DNA of 64,000 bases from Eucommia ulmoides. Its lineage: Eukaryota; Streptophyta; Magnoliopsida; Garryales; Eucommiaceae. This document shows positions 21,686 to 33,833 of the stretch, one piece after another (position 1 is the first letter of the stretch; each line of letters begins with the position of its first letter). The notes beneath the pieces were generated by a model that was not told the DNA's origin, did no database searches, and saw only the letters and a list, made by a program, of their open reading frames with translations. The stretch is from NCBI GenBank assembly GCA_016647705.1, contig CM028328.1, forward strand, positions 45,064,647 through 45,128,646. The letters run 5' to 3'. Both the position numbers and the translations under genes were made by a program.

Positions 21686-22313
21686 GCCCTATTTTGATAA
21701 GGGGATCGGGACAAAACGATGTCGTAGTCTCGGTAAACGGTCGATAGTGCGTTTCACCACGCGATGTTAGAACGCGTGGGAAAAGTTGAATCCCATTTCT
21801 ACTTCCTCGTAGTAATCAAATCTCCTACCATAGTTGTCTCTACATTTTTGTAAGTATATGTTGTATGAAGCTCTTACCATAATAAATGAAGCAAACATTT
21901 TGCTTGTTCTTCAGGTAAATTGCAGTTTGACCTCTTTTGATTTGCTCATTTCTCATTTCATCCCTATTTTAATTTAAAAATATATGTGGTACTTGAACCC
22001 TTGGACTATTCAATGAAAGGCGATTTTGTGACTAACATTTTTTAAAATATTAATTTTCATGAAAATAAATGCATCTAAATTATATTCCTTCATTTTCAAT
22101 TTCGAATTTAACACATCAATTGTGTATTACTATACACTCCAAGAAAACTAGTTATGAGGACAAATTTCTTGGGACATGATATGGAGAAATTCCCGCCCAT
22201 GATTAATAGAAGCTAGAAAAACTTGATGGGTCGGATCGGAAAAAAGTAACTCGATAGTCATTTCGGGCTGAACACACCAACCCACTGGGAATGAGGTCAA
22301 CTCATAATAAGTG
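21686..22313. promoter_or_regulatory. Probable displaced upstream region of the complex I subunit gene
   Basis: This is the DNA that joined the host leader before the MULE inserted. The first part is GC-richer than the surrounding repeats (ACAAAACGATGTCGTAGTC, then CACCACGCGATGTTAGAACG) and looks unique. The second part resembles degraded TE DNA. No gene is seen. The promoter role is inferred from position alone. Confidence 0.4.
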
Positions 22314-22489
22314 TGTAACGACCCAAAATATTGAACTTATATAAATTTTCAGGGTATTACAATCTACCTCTCTTAAATAAATTTCGTCCTCAAAATTTCG
22401 TTTCTTAGAAATAACTCAAAATCGCAGGGTCTTTATTAATTATATTCTAAAATATTATATTTCTAAATCCTTCCGATGCGCACTTTGAT

Positions 22490-22490
<1 letters not shown>

Positions 22491-22523
<33 letters not shown>

Positions 22524-22527
22524 TAAT
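22491..22527. repeat. (AAT)n microsatellite
   Basis: About 12 AAT units inside the LTR remnant. Confidence 0.9.
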
Positions 22528-23234
22528 GAATTCCAATTTAATTTTTTTATAAGCTCTCAAAATTATCACCACAGACTTCCAATAGAAATAAGCAACCGAT
22601 TTTTTTATTAGTAAATGGAAAAACATAGTTTAGTCCTCTAACTTGCATAACATAAATTCCTACTAGAGCATTACACCTAATGACACCAAATTGTTCTGTC
22701 ACATGAACATGTATCAAAATACGTTCAATACTCATATGCATGTATAAAAAATATTGTAACTACATATATAAATTATGCAGACATCCTCGCATCAAAGTCA
22801 GGATAATATTGAATCACATATATTCGGATTATATAACTAATACTAAAAATATTCCAATACTCATAACAGTTGTACAACATTTCGACTCTACCTAACATTC
22901 CTAGTGGACCAATACTTATCTAAATATTTTATTGGTGCATTATCTTCATAATACGAAAACCATTTATGGATCGAGTGTTTTTATAAAAATCCATTTTGCA
23001 ATAAAATATAGTCACTCTGGGCAGTATCCAAACCTCAATAAAAATATCACCGTAACAGAGCAGCCGAATTTAACTCAATTGGTCAACTCACTTGTATATA
23101 ATAAAATAACATACTTCATTATCAGCCATATGATCGTTTACCTCATGATCGAGAGTTACGACGGTACTGAAACCTGTACGATTGTGCCGTCTAAGGTGGC
23201 TATCAGAGCTAGGGTCATTTAATATAGCCAATGG

Positions 23235-23460
23235 TAGGGGCAGTCACTTGCAGGATTTGTACTCTTGACAAGTCAACATATATTCACCCTACAGGATTTG
23301 CCTGACAGGTAACAACAAATATCCACCCTGCAGGACTTACCTGACAGGTTACAAATATCCACCTTACAAGACTTGCCTAATAGGTAACAACATATATCTA
23401 CCCTGCAGATTTTATCTAACAAGTAATCTACATCTCGCAAGACATGCTCTCCTAACGAGA
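23235..23460. repeat. Degenerate tandem array with CCTGCAGG / CCTGACAGG cores
   Basis: About five units of 36-45 bases built on CCTGCAGGACTTGCCTGACA then GGTAACAACAAATATCCAC. Each unit contains two short palindromes. Confidence 0.7.
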
Positions 23461-23821
23461 AGACAATTATGGCATAGTCGGATAATAGAATTCACTTTTC
23501 ATATTTAAAAATATATTTGATCCGTGTAACATTATAAAATAATCAATTTTAATAAATCTCCCATTTTTTTTTTTTTTTTTTTCATATTTTAGTACGACAA
23601 TGTAATTTGACAATTTACATAGAAGATAATGCACATGGTATCTTCATAATATAAAAAATTTACGAATAAATTATATTTATCAAACATCACCTTTTAAAAT
23701 ATAATATAAATATAACCGCACACTGATCCAAAATAAAATTTCATTGTTGCTATCGCAATAAAATAATACATTGAAATCTACCAACCAAATCATTTTGATA
23801 TATAATAAAATATCACTAATG

Positions 23822-24010
23822 GTAGGGGCAGTCACCTGTAGGATTTGCATTCTTGACAGGTCAACATATATCCACCCTACAGGACTTGCTTGACAGGTAA
23901 CAATAAATATCCACTCTGCAGAACTTGCCTAATAGGTAACAACAAATATCCACCCTGCAGGACTTGCCTGACAGGTAATCCACATCTCGCAGGACATGCC
24001 TTCTTGATGA
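23822..24010. repeat. Second CCTGCAGG / CCTGACAGG array
   Basis: About four units of the same kind as at 23235-23460, in the second half of the internal LTR duplication. Confidence 0.7.
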
Positions 24011-24190
24011 GAAAATAACTATGGTGTAGCAGGATAATATAATCATTTTTCACCTTTAAAATTTTTCTTGATCCTTTTAATATCACAAAACTGTCTATTT
24101 TCAACAACCCCTTTCTTTTTCTCAATTTAATATGAAAATAAAATTTGATAATTTATATAGAAGACAATAAACACCCTTAAATTAATATTT

Positions 24191-25190
24191 CCAATTCAAC
24201 GACAATTCTTATGGTCTATTACTAACCCACCACTCCCCAAGTCTGTAGAATCCATTACCAAAAATTTATCATAACAATTTAATAAAGCTATTCATTATTA
24301 CGCCCATCAAGTAAAATAAATTGAAGCCCGTCCATGAGGCAATTTATCATAACATTCGTAATTTTTAAGTTTTTTTTCCAGACCTTACTTTAGTTACTAG
24401 AGGTAAGTCACATTAATCAAGCACCACCCTAAATGTTAATATGTTCAAAATAAAACTTGTAGGGACCAAAGTGAAATAGTGGTAACAACACATGAGTGCA
24501 AAGTATCAAACCACTCAAAAACGTGACGGAGACGTCAATGCATGCAAATATGGAACAAACCCCCAATCTTTACACATATATATGAGCACCATGGTACATC
24601 ATGTATTTATGTAGGCTTAATATATCAAATTACAATTATTCCATTAATAGAGACAAAGTAAACAAAGTTCTTTTTTTTTTTGAATTAATAAATTTATGAA
24701 AATTATTAACTTTAAATATTACTTTCACTTATTATAGCCACTTCTTAATATTTTGTCAATTGATTCCCAACTCTGGATTGGTAAATGTTTACCAATTGCA
24801 TAAACTCTCTTATCTGTTTGACTAGGAACTCTCCCGAACCAAATTCAAGGGGATTGTGTTCTTGTAGTACTTCTTGTATCTTTGATCTCCAGATCACGTA
24901 ATTGGAGTAGTCAAATTTGATTTAAATAAATGAACTAACATTCAAGATCAAAGCATTGAGACGTGGACCTTAAGGAATTCAAGCATTGATAAGTTTTTAA
25001 TTTTCTTTAATACAAAGAATCCTCTCAAGATTGTAAACCAACTTCAGGGTTTGAAGCCCATAATGTATGCGACTCTAATATAGCTCTGAAAGAGTTATCC
25101 GAAAATTAATGTGTCATTTTTTTTTAAATATTACTTAGTTTATTATGAATAATGGGTACCATAACCCAAGCCTAAGGCGGTCGCAAACCC
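24191..25190. other. No gene seen; probable internal remnant of the LTR element
   Basis: Lies between the two LTR remnants. No gag or pol motif is visible in any frame. It may be a non-coding or heavily deleted interior. Confidence 0.45.
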
Positions 25191-25249
25191 GCTCTGATAC
25201 CATCTTTAACGACCCAAAATATTAAACTGATATAAATTTTTGGGGGTAT

Positions 25250-25745
25250 TACAAAACGGCCCGATACATGAATAGAAAAAGACCCTATAAAGAGGCCCAA
25301 TCAAGGGTAAATAAAGTTCACAGTGGAAGACCAATTGGAGGTAAGCCTAAGAACTCCTACGACCCCCATGTCATGAGGAGAACCACAACAAACCAACGGT
25401 TTGTGGGCGAGATCACCGTCAGATCCCATGCAATTAGGAGATGATCGTGGAGATGGAGACCTCACCAATGAAATGGCACAAATTGATAAGACTATATAAA
25501 GGGAAAGTATCAATATGTTATTTTAACTTTAAAGTACTTGATCTCTTATTTAAAAGCAGATTAATTTATTCTCACGTCGAGCAGACTAATTTATTCTCAT
25601 GCCAGAGATTCTTTGGCTGACACCACATTGGTGTCCCTTTGAGCTAATCGGTTTTGTAGGTTGTAATAGAAGGTTATGAAGGTCTTTGGCACGTGGAAGA
25701 TCTTTCGCACATGCTAGGGATTTTTGGAAACATCAGGACATTACA
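25250..25745 (+). repeat. LTR-like fragment
   Basis: It follows TTTTTGGGGGTATTAC, resembling a polypurine tract, and has a TATA-like ACTATATAAAGGG at about 25491 and an end-like GGACATTACA near 25745. No coding frame. Family unknown. Borders are approximate. Confidence 0.35.
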
Positions 25746-26039
25746 TCAAATGTTAACCTACTAATAGTTTTCGAGGCACAAAATTGAAGTTTTCATTTCA
25801 AAATCAATTTAACATCTAAAACAATCTTATTCTCGTTAATTATATTAAAAAAATAAAGAATTAAAAATACTAGAGAGAGAAAAACCAAAGAAGTCTCAGT
25901 CGAGGAAAGAGATGAACTAGAAAGAAGCAAAAATAAAATAAAAAATGGGCTTGATTCCAAAGAAGAAGAAGTGGAAATAGTTACAAGTTGAAACTCCTTC
26001 TTCCGTTGTAGTGGAACAAAACCAAAAACCTCAAGAAAA

Positions 26040-26560
26040 CACCATCATGCTCTAAGCAGAGCTCTTTGTTGTTCCCGAAACTAGACTTGAGAATCCTGTG
26101 AAATTGTTCAAGGATGTCCTAAATGGGGTTCCTACATAGGCTAACACGATGTTATCAAAAGTCTTCTTTGATAAATAAGACAAAAAAATGGCATTTGAAC
26201 AATAACGGAATTGTAAAGAAAATAAAAGAGGAGAATCCCCTATACCTGTGATCATAGTCTCAAATGAAACACTCTCACAAATCAGAGAAAAATGAAAGAA
26301 TACATTGATAATAAGACTATTGGGGAGGCCTATTGGATACCGAATTCTTTGTGTTAGAGTTAAGATGCTATGGAAATTGCAAGGAAAATTTGAGCTAATT
26401 GATGTCAATTTTGGATTCTACTTAGCCGAATTCGACAGGATTGGGTTATTCTCGATCATTACCTCATCCTTATGAAGTGGGAAGCGGATTTTAGACTTGA
26501 GTTTACGGATAAATCGATAACAACTATTTAGGTTAGATGTTGGGTAGTGAAGTTTGCTTA
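26040..26560 (+). pseudogene. LINE-type ORF1-like fragment (DUF4283)
   Basis: The plus frames read AELFVVPETRLENPVKLF, PVIIVSNETLSQIREK, NTLIIRLLGRPIGYRIL, then VRVKMLWKLQGKFELIDV and NFGFYLAEFDRIGLFSII. This is the DUF4283 pattern (RLLG..GYR, then LW...GKFELIDV..GFYLAEF) found in plant LINE-1-like ORF1 proteins. Stops after REK and after SSL and at least one shift make it a pseudogene. No zinc knuckle or reverse transcriptase follows, so only the 5' part is present. Confidence 0.65.
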
Positions 26561-26604
26561 GAGGGAGAAGGTGATGGAAGAAAATAGTACAGTTGACCCT
26601 AGAT

Positions 26605-27020
26605 GTTTTGATAAATCAATTAACATTGATATTTTAAGGAACTAATGAGTTTATTGACTATTTCAGATTTTAATTTTGACAAAGAAAATGAAAAAAAAAG
26701 AAAGAATGATTTTAAAGAAAATATCTAAGAAATATCGAGATGATTACAATGAAGATATTGAAGATTTTTTTCAAGCAAGAAGATTTTTTTGTATTTCTAG
26801 GTAAAAATATCTCATTTCTTCTTATATGCAACTTGATTAGGATCTTGCAAGATACTTAAAAATTAATTTAAAATATTTTAAAATATGTAAGAAGTGATAA
26901 ATTTACGTGTCCAAATGATTTTCCTAAAAGTTCAACCAAGATAATATTTGAAAACGTCAACAATATATTTTTTCAGCCTGAATGGTTGACCGACAATAGA
27001 AAGTGGTCGATCGCATGATT
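26605..27020 (+). repeat. Second copy of the 425-base dispersed repeat
   Basis: Matches 10736-11160 in the same orientation with few differences. Confidence 0.7.
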
Positions 27021-28159
27021 TAGGATAGTAATTTTGGGTTTCTGGTTAAACAATAGACCGAACGAATGAATAATTGATTCAAGTTCTAATTGGTTGAGGA
27101 ACCATTCGATCGGCCTAGGGTTTGATAAGGATAAATTCAGTTAGAAGACACTAGGGCACCATGTGGCCTCAAACAAGCCACCAGTCTAGGATCTCCAGAA
27201 CCAACTGATTGGATGGGCCCCTCGGTACACTTGCTCCGGGTCACCACACTTGACCGAGTCTCCACATCCCACACGGGTCAATACTCTTTGGGCATGAATG
27301 CTATCATGCTCCCGCTTCTTTATTTAATTTCTTTAACACCTGGTGACTTAGCATACCTTTTCAAAACCTATGCTAGATGGCGACTCCAAAGTTTCATAAA
27401 ATTCGGCGCAAGTAAATTTGTTCAAAATCGGTGCTTAGAAAAACCCCTGAATTTGTTTTTTTAAAGGATTTTCAAAATTAAAGTTCATCCGAAAGCATTT
27501 TAAATCATTTAAAAAAGGATAAGTTTGTTTTTAAAAAATGAACGGGATTCAAATAAACATATCGACATAAGATGGTATTTGTTCTAGAACAATCAGGGGC
27601 GTGTCATTGTCCCATATATTTGTTTTACTTAATGTGAAAATAGGATATCATAGTTGTGATGATACTTATGATCTTTAGACTTGAGGTATTGAGTATCACG
27701 TGTGGATTTCTATGCTTTGATAATACTGAGTATTGTCTTCTAGCTACAAAGCTTTAAATATATTCATTGGGTATAGTAAAACACAAATGTGACTATTCGA
27801 GCAGGCACGAAAAGATTAATCACTCTCAGCAAAGATTAATGTGTCTTCTGTGATTACATTTAATGAATTTCAATATAGACTCTGGCTAGGACAATGTGAC
27901 AATTGGGTTCATTTGGTGTCACATGAAATTATATTTTTAATTGATATACATATAATCGAACTAGGGTTTTTTCACTCTATATATACATGTTGGTTCTTTC
28001 GGGAAAACAAGATAGAAAGATCAAACAGTACAAAAATTATAACTGAGGGGATTCTCTTGGTGAAATTTCTATCAACTAGATATGATTATGATATGTGGGT
28101 AAACGAGACTAGCAGTTGGAGAAAATACTGTGGGAAATTTCTCTTGGGGAAAAATTAGA
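27021..28159. other. Unclassified repeat-like stretch, no supported gene
   Basis: TGGCGACTCCA at about 27378 resembles the first bases of a tRNA-Arg primer site as used by Tat-type elements, but no clear LTR end precedes it. The frame at 27213-27464 has no recognisable motif. Probably LTR-element debris. Confidence 0.35.
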
Positions 28160-28760
28160 ATTAATATAATTTTAATTAATTAATTCTACCGTCCAATTTT
28201 TTATATGAGCCTAATGGGCCACACACAAATAAAAAACCGAAGTTTGGATAATCCTATAAAAGAAATAGACCAAAGTATAATTAAAGAAAAAATGGGTCCA
28301 AGATTTTGAACCCCGAACAATATTTATAAGGGGAAGCCACAATGTGGCTACCCCTATGCTCAATTTCAGCCGACTAAGAAAGTCCTGGTTACTTTCTTTG
28401 TTTCCTTGTTTGCTTTATTGTTTTGATTCATACTATCACCTACAATCGAAGCATATCTACCTTAAATCTACAAATTTTGAATATGATTCTTAGATATTTC
28501 ATAGGCACAATCTTCATGGAGTTTCTTGCGTGAATATTGTTAGAGGCAATACATTTGTGTTGCTTTTAAGATAATCAATATCAGTTCTTGCTTCAAAATT
28601 AGATCTTGCCGCTCTTGAAGAGCCTTCTCAAATCGTGTCTTGGGATCAATCGGCTTAGAGGCTGAAACACCAAAAGAAGTATAAAGATTAAATGTGATTT
28701 ATTCTTTATGTATATTTGATTTGTTTATGTTTATACAGATAGATCCTGAGGAACCTTGTT
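28160..28760 (+). repeat. LTR-like fragment
   Basis: TATTTATAAGGGG at about 28321 looks like an LTR core promoter and is followed by a pyrimidine-rich leader-like part. There is no partner LTR and no coding frame. Confidence 0.35.
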
Positions 28761-28923
28761 CATTAAATGGATTATTTTTTTTCTATTTTGGTCCATAAAT
28801 CTCTAGATTTTAATATCTTCTTCCTACAACCCTTACTTCTCATTTTCCTACATTCTCTTCTATTAAATATTTTTCTCATTAAATACCAAAAAAAAAAAAA
28901 AAAAAAATCCAAAGAAGAAAAAG

Positions 28924-29058
28924 AAAAAGAAGACCAAGAACAAAAACAAGTCCTTTGAGAAAAATCAATTTTTTGTTTCCATTTCAAAAAGAAGACCAAG
29001 AACAAAAACAAGCCCTTGAGAAAAATCAAAGTTTTGTTTCCATTTGAAAAAGAAAACC
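28924..29058. repeat. 62-base tandem duplication, 2.2 copies
   Basis: Units start with AAAAAGAAGACCAAGAACAA at 28924 and 28986, with a partial third at 29047. Confidence 0.85.
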
Positions 29059-29059
29059 A

Positions 29060-29840
29060 ATGTTTGTCCACTTTCTAATCTCAATTCAGTCATTTCTAAA
29101 TGATGACCTTGAAATTGAAGAAGGGGTACTCTCGAGACACTCTTGGAGCGCCGAACACCTAAAACACTTTTACCTAGAGAGAAAGCATCTATGTAAATGT
29201 AGAAATTTCAATTTCAAAGTTTGTTATGAAATTTTTAATCAATGAAAGAAGTGTTCGGTTCAATGTATTCTCCACTCTCCAAAATATACATGAGTTTAAT
29301 AGCGGAGCCGAGTAGCCCTCTGTCTCACCATGGACTAAGACGAGCAGCCCTCCATCCCGTCTACGAGAAGAAGTACACCCTAGCACACACCTCCGAGAGT
29401 GATAACTAGATCCCCTATACAGATTGGTAGTCTTTGCCCAGGGGATGACCTCTGTTGTCCATCGATGGCGTAACATCGATCGGGCCTTAGGATCTGAAGC
29501 TAAGCATTTACTCTCTCACAGCCAAGCTGAGCTTTAGCAACATAAAATGACGATGCTCCTGTAAGGACAAACTTGAGATAACCCAAAAAGGCTCAAGTAT
29601 GAGTCTGATTATGGAGAACTCACCTATGACTGACCATAGGAATCCACGAGAATCCGATGTGGCTCACCTATCCTACCCCATTTCCAGCTCAGTACATTCA
29701 TGCCAACCAAGCATATAATCCAGAGATGAGTCACATTGAAAGATCGAGTCAATTAGAACTAAATCTCGCCAGTCTTGAGGGCGTACAAAATCAAGACTCG
29801 TACATGGTGATGTTTGACACGTACTACGGGCGGAAGTCGC
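29060..29840. other. Unclassified stretch, no supported gene
   Basis: GC-richer than its flanks. The minus frame at 29189-29476 and the plus frame at 29657-29872 show no known motif. The right end passes into Athila-like 3' sequence, so it may be part of that element. Confidence 0.35.
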
Positions 29841-31402
29841 TCTTTGATGAGCACTTCTCCGTGTCAGGCTGAAGATCTTAAATCAAGCGCTTCTTAGGAG
29901 GCAACCCAAGGTAAAAATAAATTAGATCTATCTCCACCGAATTAATTCAGAGGCGAGAGTCCCAGGTACGTGTTCTAAATCCCCGTCTTCAATATCATGC
30001 TTTATGCTTTCATTGGGATCGCTAATGGGTTGTTGTGGACATTAACCATTTAAGTACGGTGGTTATGTGTAGTATGTGTTAGTATTATTAGTTTATGTTG
30101 TTTTGTTTTTATTGTATGCATGTTTGTTTAGGTTAGTTGTTATTGTGTACTGAGTTTTGACTTCATCTGGGCCATTACTCGATGATGAGTCTATCATTTG
30201 ATTGTTTATTGAGGTCAAGCATAAAGCTCATTTATGTGTGTTTTGTGTGCTTGACGTATCGTTTTGGTAAAAGTTATTGTAGATCCTAAATGCACGAGCA
30301 TGTAAACTCAATGTATAACTATCCAATTGATTTGAAAACGATTATTCATCACCCAAATTCATGACAATAGGGATTCTAAAACTTGATTTGGGGAAAATTC
30401 GAGGCGAAATCCTAGGCGAGGTAGTTCAGGAAATATGATTTAGGCATTCATTTGATCGCTTGAGCCTTTGAAGCTTACATTATTATATGTTTATCCCTAG
30501 TTACCCTATCGAAGCCGAAAAGCCGTTTCAGTTCTGAACACTTAATACCATGGCCAATTGAATTCTTTCTGAACCTATATCGCTAAACCGAAGACACAGA
30601 TTTGAGTGAATCAAGTTAGCATTCGTGTATGCTATTTGATGTGAGCGGTTGGATTAAGGGCGAACTTTTAAATTGGTTCGGTATTCGAGTACTCACTTGT
30701 ATTGTTTCTTTCGCTTTAACTACACTCGTGAAATTGTAATAATCGAATAAGTTTGGGGGTATGGTTCATGTAAAAAAAACCCATGTATATTCGGTTTTAT
30801 TTTTTGTTTCTTTTAACAAGTATGAAATTCGTAAATATATGTTCAGGGTTGTTTCAAATTTATCTATGGGGGTTCAAGTGTGAGAGTTGCAAGCATGTGC
30901 CTCGGGTATCGTCAAGTTAACGACGTTAACCTATTTTCTATTTCCGATATACCCTTGGCCATTTTCCAAAATCGAATCAAGTTCTACTGATCTTTTTGAA
31001 TTACTTAGCCTATATTAGTGGAGAATAGAAACTAGATTCCTTATACCCTTTTTTGGTTTTAGTCATGAGCTTTATTGATGGATAATCCAATTTGATCGAC
31101 GGGTAGTTGTATAATTGAGTTTTATCACACACACATTGATAGGATTTAGAATGACGCTTACTATAATTGAATGTTAAAATTCTAGAATACTACATGGTGT
31201 GTTTTATTCTTGAACTTGATAGGATTAGGGGCCGATGAGGGAAAACTCGTTTGGCCGGTAGATGATATTCAAAACTTGCACCTTATTGTTTATAGTGTTT
31301 TTCATTTTTTTAGTTTTTAATATCATAATTAGTTGTTGTATTTTCTTGTATTGTGTAGATGTTTTGCTAGAGGACTAACAAAATTTCAAGTTTGGGGGTA
31401 TT
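29840..31402 (+). mobile_element. Fossil Athila-like element B: 3' internal region
   Basis: It contains GCGCTTCTTAGGAGGCAACC, common in Athila elements, and a non-coding stretch that aligns with the reverse complement of 34800-35100 in element A. It ends in the polypurine tract AAGTTTGGGGGTATT just before its 3' LTR. The 5' part of the element is missing. Broken and old. Confidence 0.65.
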
Positions 31403-32213
31403 TGATAGGTGTAATTTATCTATCTATTTCCAAACTGAACCTGTTAGTTTTCGAGTATGTTTATTATGTTTTAATACGCTTTTATTCCTTTTGTTATAAA
31501 TCAGGTGTGTGGAGTAAAAATGGTTGAAAACATATCATAAATAATCAAATCAGATCAAGAGCGGTGAAAAAAGACCAAAGAGGCAAAATTTCAGAACCTG
31601 TAGCCCACCGCCGTGGCGGTCATAATATAGAGAAGGGCCTAAACTCTCTGCAAATCCACCACCATGGTGGTGAAACAACAGAAACTCTTTGCTTCCACTG
31701 CTACATCCACCGCCGCAACGGTGATACTGCCGACATGCCTACCGCCGCGGCGATCACTCTGCACAGATTTTAGATATTTTGTTCCCTATTTCCTTTCTCC
31801 TATCATCTTTCTCAGCCATTAGAGCTCATTTAGGACTAGAATAGATTAGAGAGTATTTTGGGGAAGTGCACAACCAAATCCGAAGGAAAAGAACACGTTG
31901 TGAAGAAGGATAAGCGATCTCAGAACGGTTTTAGCAACGAATCTTTGGAATACGGCTAAGTTTCTTCTTTTCTTTCTTTGTTTTCTTAACTTTGGTAGTT
32001 GGTTTGAGTATGTTTAGCTTGTTTATCATTGTATATACGATTATGACCATTAGCTAAATGGATATTGTCTAGGGATTAATATAATTTATGAATATGTGGT
32101 TTATTTGAAATCGGTATTTTGTTAATGGTTGTTCTTCATTATTTGATTGTATTTGCCATTTCTCCTTGTTTATTATGCTTGTTATGATATATTGAGAATA
32201 CAGGGTTTGATAC
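31403..32213 (+). mobile_element. 3' LTR of Athila-like element B, left half
   Basis: Starts TGATAGGTGTAATTTATC and is interrupted by element A after GATAC. The right half resumes at 45117. Related to the solo LTR at 53613-55333. At 31603-31765 it carries palindromes with CCATGG, CCGTGG and CCGCGG cores. Confidence 0.75.
32209..32213. repeat. Target-site duplication GATAC of Athila element A (left)
   Basis: GATAC here and at 45112-45116, directly against the LTR ends. Confidence 0.9.
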
Positions 32214-33818
32214 TGTATGCGCGAGGACTCACAACCATCGTCCCGCGGTATTGACTACTCGCAAGTATACGAGGTCTACTTTTAATATAATGGATCTTGT
32301 AAGATCGGATATCGTTCCACTTGGAATGACGTGTAATTCGGTTGAGTATTGTGATTTAAATAGTTTCATATTATCTCAACTAATCATAATTTGTTTATTT
32401 TCTATTTAATATACTAAGATAAACGACAACTATGAGGTTAGTTCTAATTACACTAATTACTTAGGTATTGATTTCTTTCACATAATGCATAATCGACATC
32501 ATTAAGTTAGCTATAATGGTTTTCTATATATTTCGACAATCTATGTATCGATAACTTCTTCGCTACCTCTTCCGAGTGTAAGATGGGGGATTACACGACT
32601 TCTTGTTAATGAAGAAGTCCCCTTCAACGCCTTTACGACCCTAGGTCGCGTAAGTCTTTAGCCAACATCATGGATTTCATATGTTCTAACACCCTCCCGA
32701 GTCGTTAGAACGTCACGTTGTATTTACCCTAGTCCGAATCCGGGGTTACATCTTCAGAGTGTCAAACCCCGTATTTTCAGTTTATCAATACAAGCATAAT
32801 ATTAAGAATAATGGTAAACACAATCAGATTTAGACAAACAACACATTAAAGTAATATTAATTCATTTAACTTAACAATTACATGATTTCAACTACACCTA
32901 AGTAACATTTAACTAATACTACAAGGTCTTAGCTATATACCATACACAATAAGAGGGATTCAACATTCTTAGATATGAAAAAGTGATTACAAAGATAAAA
33001 ACAAGAGAGAAACGATCAAATCTGAAAGTGAAACGGTTCACTGTCGCTAATGATCGATCCGCAAGTGATCCTTGTTTGTCCGAATGATGAATCTCCTTCT
33101 TGATCTTCAAAATATAGCTTAAGAACTCTCTACTAGGGTTAGGGTTCATCAACTCTTCTTTTCAGACGTGGGAAAGGGGTATAAATAGGCCTAGGGGTTC
33201 AAAAATATCTAAACAGATATTTTAGCCTGTCTGTGAATTTCGCCTAGGCAGTAGAATCTTCGCCTAGGCGGAGTTTAAGTCGGTTAGAATTCCGCCTAGG
33301 CGATGGTTTCTTCACCTAGGCGGAGGACTAACTTCTTCTTTTCATTCTTTTTGACGGATTTCCAGCAGTTCAACACTTCCAGTGTTCTGACGGATTTCTG
33401 CCTAGGTGGTGGAAACTTCACCTAGGCTGATTTCAATACTTCAGCCATTGCAACCTTTTGATGGATTTCCGTCTAGGCGGTGGAAACTTCGCCAAGGCAA
33501 ATTTCAACTTCTCAACGCTATCAACCTTCTGATGGATTTTCGCCTAGGCAGATTTCAACATTTTAGTATTTGCAAATTTTTGATGGATTTTCACCTAGGC
33601 GGTGGAAACTTTGCCTAGGCGGATTTGTGCTATTCTTTGAAACCTCATTTTTTCATTTTTTTGGCTACCCTTTTCTCCACCATTTCGTTCAGTTTGCCGA
33701 TTGTTTACGTCCCTACTCCTGACTAATAAAAATAGCTAAAAAGATATTCAAACTTCAATAAAATACTCGAAAACTGGCAAATTCGGTTTAGAATTAGATA
33801 GGTATTTTACACCTATCA
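32214..33818 (-). repeat. 3' LTR of Athila element A
   Basis: 1605 bases, TG...CA on either strand. It contains the CGCCTAGGCG array at 33240-33625. Confidence 0.92.
33240..33625. repeat. CGCCTAGGCG palindrome array in the 3' LTR
   Basis: About ten exact or near copies of the perfect palindrome CGCCTAGGCG, in loose units such as CGGTGGAAACTTCGCCTAGG with GGATTTC. It lies just upstream of the presumed TATA box in U3. Confidence 0.85.
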
Positions 33819-33833
33819 AATACCCCCAAACTT
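33819..33833 (-). other. Polypurine tract of Athila element A
   Basis: AAGTTTGGGGGTATT on the minus strand directly before the 3' LTR. It matches the tract of element B at 31388-31402. Confidence 0.85.

Larger units (their letters stand above)
22314..25202 (-). mobile_element. Fossil LTR retroelement remnant, minus strand
   Basis: TGTAACGACCCAAAATATT at 22314 recurs at about 25206 (TTAACGACCC), immediately preceded by GCTCTGATACCA (25191-25202), the reverse complement of the tRNA-iMet primer site TGGTATCAGAGC. The left LTR would run from 22314 to about 24190. The right LTR keeps only about 50 bases. It has no coding frame and is much decayed. The left LTR is related to the blocks at 499-1880 and 53531-56559 and contains an internal duplication (about 22925-23640 and 23640-24190). 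Confidence 0.55.

Noticed and set aside
26052-26408. 118-codon minus frame
   Set aside because: It is the antisense shadow of the DUF4283 fragment on the plus strand.
27374-27392. Primer-site-like TGGCGACTCCA
   Set aside because: Only the first eleven bases fit the tRNA-Arg site and no LTR end with a partner was found.
29189-29476. 95-codon minus frame with Cys/Arg-rich stretch
   Set aside because: No family match from memory, no splice or promoter context, and it lies in LTR-element debris.
33240-33625. CRISPR-like array (regular palindromes with spacers)
   Set aside because: It is a plant LTR. The spacers are themselves repeats and unit length varies.
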